From the NCBI GenBank assembly GCA_900553555.1, contig USEG01000063.1, positions 1 to 5,655 on the forward strand: DNA of 5,655 nt, in the 5' to 3' direction. Numbering within the stretch: the first letter of the stretch is position 1; each line of letters starts with the position of its first letter. This stretch comes from an uncultured Clostridia bacterium (GTDB lineage Bacteria; Bacillota; Clostridia; Christensenellales; Pumilibacteraceae). The position numbers were made by a program, and so were the translations under genes. Positions 1-4,919 of the stretch are shown one piece after another. The notes beneath the pieces are model-generated. The model searched no databases. It saw only the letters and a program-made list of their open reading frames with translations, and was not told the DNA's origin.

Positions 1-51
1 GCTTAAAAGCGCAATCGCGACGCATACCGCCGCAGTCAAAAATCTTTTCAT
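1..51 (-). CDS. N-terminus of a secreted or membrane-anchored protein (partial)
   Basis: Only the first 17 codons are in the window; the reading frame runs off the left edge. They translate as MKRFLTAAVCVAIALLS: a short basic n-region (Lys2, Arg3) followed by an uninterrupted hydrophobic stretch. This is the layout of a Sec signal peptide or signal anchor. Cys10 is preceded by Ala-Ala-Val, which is too early and a poor match for a lipobox, so lipoprotein status cannot be judged; a real lipobox could lie beyond the edge. The ATG at 51-49 is chosen because an AAGGAG site sits 9 bases upstream and a strong promoter lies about 60 bases further back. The function cannot be inferred. The gene is transcribed separately from the large gene upstream, as a terminator lies between them. 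The start is well supported by its signals; the product is unknown. Confidence 0.82.
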   Translation of the reverse strand, partial: MKRFLTAAVCVAIALLS

Positions 52-60
52 TGTTCTTTT

Positions 61-66
61 CTCCTT
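61..66 (-). promoter_or_regulatory. Shine-Dalgarno site of the left-edge gene
   Basis: Read on the minus strand the bases are AAGGAG, followed by a 9-base spacer and then ATG at 51-49. This is a close match to the anti-Shine-Dalgarno complement at good spacing. It fixes the start codon of the partial gene. Confidence 0.85.
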
Positions 67-69
67 TTT

Positions 70-82
70 CGGCTTACCGCCG
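70..82 (-). other. Small GC hairpin in the 5' leader
   Basis: On the minus strand CGGC (82-79) can pair with GCCG (73-70) around a five-base loop, directly upstream of the AAGGAG site at 66-61. The stem is only 4 bp, so it may be a minor mRNA leader structure or chance. It is noted because the rest of the leader is AT-rich. Confidence 0.3.
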
Positions 83-92
83 TTTGCTTTAT

Positions 93-112
93 TACTTTAG
101 TTTGTTAAAGTA
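93..112 (-). promoter_or_regulatory. Operator-like inverted repeat 2 (at the transcription start)
   Basis: The minus-strand sequence TACTTTAACAAACTAAAGTA has perfect 7-bp arms (112-106 and 99-93) separated by 6 bases. Its core, ACTTTA-N6-TAAAGT (111-94), has the same arms and spacer length as the inverted repeat inside the promoter at 140-123. It begins at the predicted transcription start (about position 111) and covers roughly +1 to +18, a typical site for a repressor that blocks initiation or clearance. The cognate regulator is not in the window. The dimension suits a winged-helix or TetR-like dimer, but no family can be named from the motif. Confidence 0.65.
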
Positions 113-117
113 TCTTC

Positions 118-146
118 ATTATACTTTATTACGATAAAGTTGTAAA
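118..146 (-). promoter_or_regulatory. Sigma-A promoter of the left-edge gene
   Basis: On the minus strand a -35 box TTTACA (146-141, five of six consensus bases) is followed by exactly 17 bases and a perfect -10 box TATAAT (123-118). Transcription should start near position 111, giving a leader of about 60 bases before the ATG at 51-49. A-tracts upstream resemble an UP element. An operator-like palindrome fills the spacer. By its boxes this should be a strong housekeeping promoter that is kept off by a repressor. Confidence 0.9.
123..140 (-). promoter_or_regulatory. Operator-like inverted repeat 1 (inside the promoter spacer)
   Basis: The minus-strand sequence ACTTTATCGTAATAAAGT has perfect 7-bp arms (140-134 and 129-123) around CGTA. 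It fills the 17-bp spacer and takes in the first base of the -10 box, so a protein bound here would exclude RNA polymerase. The core ACTTTA-N6-TAAAGT is repeated at 111-94, 29 bp downstream. A MerR-type activator is less likely because the spacer already has the optimal 17 bp instead of the stretched 19-20 bp usual at MerR promoters. Confidence 0.7.
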
Positions 147-149
147 GCG

Positions 150-189
150 TTTTTGGGTATGTTTTTAAAAATTTTTTAAATTTTTTTTT
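150..189 (-). promoter_or_regulatory. Phased A-tracts / UP-element-like region
   Basis: Four runs of A on the minus strand lie at 189-181 (9 bases), 177-172 (6), 166-162 (5) and 154-150 (5). Their centres are about 10.5, 10.5 and 12 bases apart, close to one helical turn each. With the start at about 111, the two nearest tracts fall around -39 to -43 and -51 to -55, where the alpha subunit C-terminal domains of RNA polymerase contact UP elements. The array should also bend the DNA. It therefore probably strengthens the promoter at 146-118. Confidence 0.6.
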
Positions 190-257
190 GCGGGCGGCAC
201 AACTTTTTAAAAACCGCTGTCAAAGTCCGGCCAGTAGCAACGGCTCGCGAAAAATGC

Positions 258-274
258 GCGCTTACAAAAAGCGC
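258..274 (-). terminator. Possible second hairpin terminator
   Basis: GCGCTT (258-263) and AAGCGC (269-274) form a perfect 6-bp GC-rich stem with a 5-base loop. On the minus strand it is followed by GC and then a run of five T (254-250); on the plus strand it is followed by AAA and six T. It could be a back-up terminator for the large gene, active from either side. It also coincides with the third, shortened copy of the 38-39-base repeat, so it may be part of that element instead. Confidence 0.4.
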
Positions 275-351
275 AAATTTTTTCTAAAATCTTACGCCGC
301 CGCACAAAAGCGCAAACTCCCAAATAATCTTACGCTGCCGCATAAAAGCGC
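261..351 (-). repeat. Three degenerate 38-39-base-period intergenic repeats
   Basis: Two 26-base copies at 351-326 and 313-288 (minus strand) are identical at 24 of 26 positions; both differences are C/T transitions. Each starts GCGCTTTT and ends GTAAGATT. A third copy starting at 274 keeps GCGCTTTT and GTAAG but lacks about 10 bases between them. Unit starts are 38 and 39 bases apart, with unlike spacers of 12-13 bases. The spacers are far too short for CRISPR and no open frame runs convincingly through them. The region lies between the terminator at 399-368 and the promoter at 146-118. Its role is unknown; it may be a local duplication or a copy of a dispersed intergenic repeat. Confidence 0.6.
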
Positions 352-367
352 GACGCCCCCTTATTAC

Positions 368-399
368 AAAAAAAGGACAGACTGCTTTGCCTGTCCTTT
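368..399 (-). terminator. Intrinsic terminator of the large surface-protein gene
   Basis: On the minus strand AAAGGACAG (399-391) pairs perfectly with CTGTCCTTT (380-372) around a 10-base loop, and the run of T continues without a break from 374 to 368. The hairpin starts 13 bases after the TAA stop codon at 414-412. This is a textbook Rho-independent terminator and separates the large gene from the next gene. Confidence 0.93.
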
Positions 400-411
400 C
401 CTGCTAAGTGT

Positions 412-3400
412 TTACATCCGGCCGAGAATATCCAATACGTATGTATCGAGCTGCGTCCTTGCCAGCTCTATTGCCGCCTGCACGTCTATATCGAAATATT
501 CAAGACACTTTTCTATTGCGTCTGTATTTTCCGAAAGATTAAAGCTAATATCAAGCGCCGCATTGTCAAGACTTATTTGGCCGTCTCCGTCAAAGTACGC
601 CCGGACATAATATTTGAGTGTTATATACATATTGTCCGGCAGCAGTTTTTTCGCCTCTGCGCCGAAGTCTATCGCGTATCTTATTGTCGCGGTAATGTTG
701 ACGTTTAAGGGTTCGCCGGGCTCAATCTCCTGGCCCGCTCCCACCACTTCGTACGAACTATCATGTACGAATTGAGACAATGCGCTTTCGATATTCGGGT
801 CGCTGACGTATTCGAGCATAGCGGCGTCGAATTCACCGGCGCTGTTTTCGGGCGTTTCGTACAGCGCTTTCATGGCGTCAAATACGTCGTCGGCGCTAAT
901 ATCGGGTTTATCCGCTGCGGGAGCAAACAGGTTTTCCGCCGCCAGCGTATAAAAATCGGCCATGCGGAAGTATTCCTGCCCGTTTTTAAACCCGTATTCG
1001 AAGTGGTCGTCGACATACTGTCTCGCCTTGTCCGCCGCCTTGGCGACATCCGATTCTTCGGCGAAAATATCCTGACCCGTCACGCAGTAAATAAGCCTGC
1101 CCAATTCGTCGCGCTCACCCATCGTCATGCCGCAGACGGTAAACTGCGTTGCGCCTTCCTTGGTCCATGTGACGTCCACCGCAAGACGGGCGGGAAGAAT
1201 TTCGTCCAGTATTTCGTACAGCGCCGCGCCGAGATTGCCCATATAACCTAGAACATCCTCCGTGGGCACGGCTATCGTAACCGATATACCCTCCGCACCG
1301 TCGATTTGCGTCACGCGGATGTCGTAAATCTCGATGTTTTGCATAACCGTGCTTTGCATCATGTCGGCAACGGCGCCCGAGTTTATCCTGAACAGATAGG
1401 AAAGCTGCTCGTTATCAGCGGAATAAACCGCCTGCTGTCTGCTTGTATGGGCAAACTTTCCGCCGGGCGCAATCAGGTTTTTATCTATGGAATCTGTCAC
1501 CGTCTCATAAACGCCGGCGCCGGAAGTAAGCGCTGTAAACAAACTGTTTATATCCGTTTGCATGAAGTATTTTTCTTTTAAAACACCGTTCCAGAACTGT
1601 CTGTCCGCTTCATCCGAGGAAGTGTTGGCGACAAACCCGTTGTTGCTGTCAAAATAGGCGTTGCCCGCAAGCGTAAACGCCGTGAGCGCGTCGGTCATGT
1701 CGTCGGGCGTAAAATCCGCGGCGACGGACCTGTCGATAATGGCGTCGTAAATAATCTGTTGGGGAGGCGCAAACACGACGGCGCCGTCCGTAATCTCAAA
1801 CTGTATTCCGTCGCGTATGTCGTCAAAGGAGCTGCGCACCTGCCGAACCGCCTCGCTGAAAAGGCTTTCCTTGTCAAATCTGTCGTCAAACAGCGAAATT
1901 ACGTCGAAGATCTCGTCCGTCTGTTGTTCGGTAAGGTCGTTTATCGCAATCGAAGCGGGCTCGTACGACTCCGCTCCGTCGGTAACGTCCACTATTACGG
2001 AGGCAAAAAGCCTGTCGTCCAAAACGTTCAATATCCGGTCGAACACTTCGTTGCCCGACAACATACTTCTAAGATTTACGGATACGGCCAGCGACGCGAA
2101 CTCTCTTTCTCCGCGCGTGAACATGTGCACATATTCTATTACGGGATCGGCGTTTTCAAACCCGGCGAACGCATCGCTTTTTATGCGGTCCACTATGGCT
2201 CCCACCGCGACATCCTCCGCCGCGAAAGACTGTTTCCAGCCGTCAAACCCCTTTGTGCGCATGGTCTCGTAATCGAGATAGGGCTTTATGTCGTCCAACG
2301 AGAAATTGACGTCCTCGATGATATCCATGATTTTGTCCAGCGAATACTGTCCGTCCACCAAAAATGCACCGCTGTTAAGAATAAACGAACGGGAAAGATT
2401 TTCGGCAAGCAGCTTTGTGCCGAACGACACCCATTCGTCGTCGGCAAAGTCGGGATTTTCGTACTTTGCCAGCGCAATAGCCGACGCACTGTCGCTTTTA
2501 AGCAGCATATCCACGGCGGAAGCGAATTTTTCGGGAGAGACGATCTTGTCGGTAATAAGCGGAATGATTATTTCCGCGGGCGACGCGGTCTCGACGGCGC
2601 CGTCCACAAACGTAATCTTAACCGTTTCGTTCAGTTCAGATACGGCGCTGCGTATGCTCCTCGCCATATTCTCCAGCTCGCCCGTATAGTTGCCGCTGTC
2701 CGTCAGCTTTCCTATAATCAGCTTTTCGGTGTATTCGCCGCTCAGATTGTTGTAAATTATTTCGACGGGAGCATAATCTTCCTGATTTTTGCCCGTCGTA
2801 ACCTCGCACACCACTTCAGCATAGACGCGGTCCGACAAAAACACGTCGGCAAGAGAAGCGTATTCTTCCGGCAGTATCTGCGACAAATCCATGGTTATGC
2901 CCAGCCTTATATAGTCGCCGTCCGCGCGGTCCTCTATCGCGCAATAAGCGACGGCGGGGTTCGTCTTTTTTATTTCGTCGCCGAGATACTCGTCCAGCAC
3001 TTCGTCTATCATCGCTCCCAGCTGAGCTTCCGTAATGCGCACGGGCGACAGCCAATGCGACACGCCGTTTTGTCTGAGCGCGGAAAAATCGATAAGGTCC
3101 AAAAGCTTTTGTCCGTCGGCGTTTTCCGACGCGATGACGTTGTAGATTGTATCCAACGAAAGCTTTTCTTTGGTTATTTCGATGAGAGTGCCCTGCTCGT
3201 TCTGGCGCGAATACACGTTGCCGTCTTCGTCCGCATACAAGGTCGTAAGTTCCGTATAGGTTCCGTTTTTAGGCTGTATTTCGCCGCCGCTTACGCCGTA
3301 AATTGCAGTGCCGTCGGGCGACTTGTAAAGCGTAAAATCTTTGCCGCCGGAAGTATAGTGCAGCCCCGTCGACACATATTCGTCATAGCCGCTGCGCTTA

Positions 3401-4836
3401 AAGGCGCTTACCTGTCCCTGAGGCGAAATATAAATCTTGAATTTTCCGCCGCTTTTCTTATAATATAAATTGCCGGCGGCGTCGCTGTATACGCGGCCGA
3501 TGACATTCTCCGCGCCCGTAACTATGCCGCTGTCTACCGACAGTATCTTATCGCCGTTTTCGTCCGTTCCGTTGACAAAATAATTTTCGGCCATCGCAAA
3601 GCTGTCGGCCATCGCCGAAATAAGACTTTGCGCCTGCGTTTTCTGCCAGTCCGCCTGTCCGTAAACGCCGTTTTCCTCTATTTTGTCCGCAATAGCCTGT
3701 TCCGCGTCCGAGCCGAGCGTACCTATCACGAACGCCGCAATATCGGGCCCCAAAAGCCGGCTTTCTTCCGGTTTATCGGCGCTTAGCATATCCGCCAGCA
3801 AGCCGTATATGTCAAACGTGACGCACCCTTCGTCGTCTACGCTATCCAAAATATCGAATATATAGGGGAATTGCTCTCTTAGCGATGCCACCGCGTCGTT
3901 TATCTGCTGCTTGACGGGCGCCAGTATGTCCTCTCCGCTTACCTTTTCGACAAGCGAAAGCAGCTTTTGCATAGATTGATCGCTTAGCGTGTTTAACGTG
4001 ATGTCCAGCCCGACGGGATCGGAAAGGGTAAGATAGACGGAAAAATACGTTTCGGAGGGCATAAATAATTTTACTACTGAAGCTACAATGCCCGGAATAT
4101 TTGCCTCCGACAGACCTTTTTCGATCTCGGGCATAACCGCCTTTTCGGTGTCAAGGCTGGCGATAAGCCTTATCGCGCTCTCTTCGCCGCGGCGGGAAAA
4201 ATCAATCTGTCGTATGTGCACGTAAGGGGCGAAAGCGGACAGCTGCCCGTCTTTTTCCATCTGCGACGTCAACAGCGACTCCATGGTGAGCGCCAAAGCG
4301 TTGCCGTTTATACGCGCGGTAAGCTGTCGGTCGTACACCGCCTCTATATCCGTATCGTTATTGATAAATTCTCTCAGCCGCGTAAGGTCGAGATTGCCGT
4401 CGGAATACAACTGTTCTATGAGAGAAAGGAAATCGTTCTCGTCCGTTCCCTTCGCGGCGTAATACGCGACAGTACCGTCGTCTCCGTTTGCCAAAGCGCT
4501 GTCGATAAACTGCTCTACGGCGCCTTTAAGGTCGGCGTTTTCGTTGAGAAAAAGCGCCTTTTTCATTTCCGAATACATACGGGTTTCGTCTTCGGCCTCG
4601 GCGGGATGGCTGACGATTTTACCGCCGTCGCTACTTAAAACGCCCGTTACGATATTCCAGCCTTCGCCTATCGTGATATCGTAATTGCTTTTAAGAAAAC
4701 CGTTGGCATAATACAGTCCAACCGCGCAGCCGCCCGCCAGCAAGACGAAAATTATTATTACGGCGATAAGCGTCGCTATGCAGCAGCGCGACCAAAAACC
4801 TCTTTGCTTTTTTGTCTTTTCCTTTTTTTCCGTCAT
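412..4836 (-). CDS. Giant modular membrane-anchored surface protein, family not recognised
   Basis: The frame encodes 1474 residues. Residues 1-17 are strongly basic and should stay in the cytoplasm. Residues 18-43 are a hydrophobic segment, so most of the chain is expected outside the cell. Within this segment Leu-Ala-Gly-Gly-Cys37 loosely fits a lipobox, but the cysteine sits late, so a signal anchor is the favoured reading. The outer part is acidic, nearly free of cysteine and composed of five diverged modules (about residues 175-355, 600-765, 870-1036, 1150-1285 and 1376-1474). A different beta-type repeat lies at about 445-555. I see no catalytic motif, sortase signal (LPxTG), S-layer homology domain or C-terminal anchor. 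The start ATG has GGAG 11 bases upstream, slightly long. The TAA stop is followed by a clear terminator. A structural, adhesive, or envelope lipid- or polymer-handling role is possible, but none is shown. The coding call is very secure; the function is unknown. Confidence 0.95.
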   Translation of the reverse strand: MTEKKEKTKKQRGFWSRCCIATLIAVIIIFVLLAGGCAVGLYYANGFLKSNYDITIGEGWNIVTGVLSSDGGKIVSHPAEAEDETRMYSEMKKALFLNENADLKGAVEQFIDSALANGDDGTVAYYAAKGTDENDFLSLIEQLYSDGNLDLTRLREFINNDTDIEAVYDRQLTARINGNALALTMESLLTSQMEKDGQLSAFAPYVHIRQIDFSRRGEESAIRLIASLDTEKAVMPEIEKGLSEANIPGIVASVVKLFMPSETYFSVYLTLSDPVGLDITLNTLSDQSMQKLLSLVEKVSGEDILAPVKQQINDAVASLREQFPYIFDILDSVDDEGCVTFDIYGLLADMLSADKPEESRLLGPDIAAFVIGTLGSDAEQAIADKIEENGVYGQADWQKTQAQSLISAMADSFAMAENYFVNGTDENGDKILSVDSGIVTGAENVIGRVYSDAAGNLYYKKSGGKFKIYISPQGQVSAFKRSGYDEYVSTGLHYTSGGKDFTLYKSPDGTAIYGVSGGEIQPKNGTYTELTTLYADEDGNVYSRQNEQGTLIEITKEKLSLDTIYNVIASENADGQKLLDLIDFSALRQNGVSHWLSPVRITEAQLGAMIDEVLDEYLGDEIKKTNPAVAYCAIEDRADGDYIRLGITMDLSQILPEEYASLADVFLSDRVYAEVVCEVTTGKNQEDYAPVEIIYNNLSGEYTEKLIIGKLTDSGNYTGELENMARSIRSAVSELNETVKITFVDGAVETASPAEIIIPLITDKIVSPEKFASAVDMLLKSDSASAIALAKYENPDFADDEWVSFGTKLLAENLSRSFILNSGAFLVDGQYSLDKIMDIIEDVNFSLDDIKPYLDYETMRTKGFDGWKQSFAAEDVAVGAIVDRIKSDAFAGFENADPVIEYVHMFTRGEREFASLAVSVNLRSMLSGNEVFDRILNVLDDRLFASVIVDVTDGAESYEPASIAINDLTEQQTDEIFDVISLFDDRFDKESLFSEAVRQVRSSFDDIRDGIQFEITDGAVVFAPPQQIIYDAIIDRSVAADFTPDDMTDALTAFTLAGNAYFDSNNGFVANTSSDEADRQFWNGVLKEKYFMQTDINSLFTALTSGAGVYETVTDSIDKNLIAPGGKFAHTSRQQAVYSADNEQLSYLFRINSGAVADMMQSTVMQNIEIYDIRVTQIDGAEGISVTIAVPTEDVLGYMGNLGAALYEILDEILPARLAVDVTWTKEGATQFTVCGMTMGERDELGRLIYCVTGQDIFAEESDVAKAADKARQYVDDHFEYGFKNGQEYFRMADFYTLAAENLFAPAADKPDISADDVFDAMKALYETPENSAGEFDAAMLEYVSDPNIESALSQFVHDSSYEVVGAGQEIEPGEPLNVNITATIRYAIDFGAEAKKLLPDNMYITLKYYVRAYFDGDGQISLDNAALDISFNLSENTDAIEKCLEYFDIDVQAAIELARTQLDTYVLDILGRM
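415..4314 (-). repeat. Five diverged protein modules within the large gene
   Basis: Each module shows the same order of signals. It opens with a helix such as RINGNALALTM (175), RITEAQLGAMI (600) or RINSGAVADMM (1151, preceded by Phe-Arg). Next come alternating beta-strands, then a strand ending in a motif like IAINDLTEQQTDEI (963), and then a helix. The aligned motif positions are 282 (LNTLS), 696 (NNLS), 966 (NDLT), 1235 (CGMT) and 1432 (FNLS). Intervals are 414, 270, 269 and 197 residues. Modules 2 and 3 also share a late motif, DGAV at 745 and 1017, 272 residues apart, followed by a Pro and an Ile-rich helix. Module 5 lacks the opening helix and ends at the C-terminus. Alignment was done by eye, so the exact borders are approximate. 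Modules 2 and 3 are the most certain, modules 1 and 4 likely, and module 5 weakest. Confidence 0.75.
3172..3504 (-). repeat. Tyr/Gly-rich beta-repeat insert in the large protein
   Basis: About residues 445-555 carry four copies of a short pattern, Tyr-x-(Ser/Asp)-x-x-Gly-(Asn/Gln/Thr): VYSDAAGNLY (449), IYISPQGQV (468), LYKSPDGTAIY (503) and LYADEDGNVY (533). Tyrosines are 19, 35 and 30 residues apart. Composition differs from the flanking modules: it is rich in Tyr, Gly and Lys and poor in long helices. The pattern recalls beta-hairpin or propeller-blade repeats of surface proteins, but I cannot name a family. The extra length agrees with the 414-residue spacing between modules 1 and 2 compared with 270 elsewhere. 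Confidence 0.65.
4708..4785 (-). other. Membrane segment of the large protein
   Basis: Residues 18-43 form one uninterrupted hydrophobic stretch rich in Ile, Val, Leu and Ala, preceded by many Lys and Arg residues. By the positive-inside rule the N-terminus is cytoplasmic and the remaining about 1430 residues are extracytoplasmic. Cys18 and Cys19 lie at the inner edge. Cys37 follows Leu-Ala-Gly-Gly, so cleavage and lipidation there is the competing reading. Confidence 0.88.
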
Positions 4837-4847
4837 AAACTAATTTT

Positions 4848-4851
4848 CTCC
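4848..4851 (-). promoter_or_regulatory. Shine-Dalgarno site of the large gene
   Basis: On the minus strand GGAG (within GCGGAGAA) lies 11 bases before the ATG at 4836-4834. The core is short and the spacing slightly long, suggesting modest translation. It supports this ATG, and the basic tail plus membrane segment right after it makes a later start unlikely. Confidence 0.65.
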
Positions 4852-4863
4852 GCAACAACTATG

Positions 4864-4896
4864 AAACAACATACGCCTTTTAGTAAAAGACGTATG
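4864..4896 (-). terminator. Hairpin after galK: weak terminator or attenuator
   Basis: In minus-strand RNA CATACGTCTTTT (4896-4885) pairs with AAAAGGCGTATG (4881-4870) around a three-base loop, giving a 12-bp stem with one U-G pair. On the plus strand the same position is a C-A mismatch, so the fold suits RNA read in the direction of the genes. The stem is followed by TTGTTT (4869-4864), an imperfect U-tract. It lies 24 bases past the galK stop and 34 bases before the next ATG. It may terminate galK transcripts partially or stabilise their 3' end. Confidence 0.6.
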
Positions 4897-4919
4897 CGCG
4901 ATTATGTTTTATTTATATA

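Noticed and set aside
93..189. A riboswitch in the leader of the left-edge gene
   Set aside because: The leader is only about 60 bases from predicted start to ATG, and its only clear structures are the operator-like palindrome and a 4-bp hairpin. That is too small for a known metabolite-binding riboswitch.
261..351. A miniature CRISPR array
   Set aside because: The units repeat every 38-39 bases but the spacers are only 12-13 bases, the third repeat is shortened, and no cas gene is visible.
188..610. A 140-codon plus-strand frame starting in the intergenic region
   Set aside because: It runs through the intergenic repeats and the terminator and then antisense into the large gene. Its product is low-complexity and basic, and no ribosome binding site or promoter precedes it.
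763..1251. Other plus-strand frames opposite the large gene and galK (for example 763-1251, 4216-4638, 5209-5472)
   Set aside because: All are antisense to secure coding sequence, have no initiation signals and show no recognisable protein features.
1695..3055. Short minus-strand frames inside the large gene (1695-1889, 2286-2489, 2816-3055)
   Set aside because: They are alternative frames of the same DNA that encodes modules 2-4. Their products are Arg-rich and without features.
1759..3468. A 569-codon open frame on the plus strand, antisense to the large gene
   Set aside because: It starts with TTG and has no Shine-Dalgarno site. It lies entirely inside a much longer frame with a convincing start, membrane segment, repeated modules and terminator. 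The lack of stops is explained by the codon pattern of the opposite strand, and the translation is rich in Arg, His and Val, as expected of a shadow frame.
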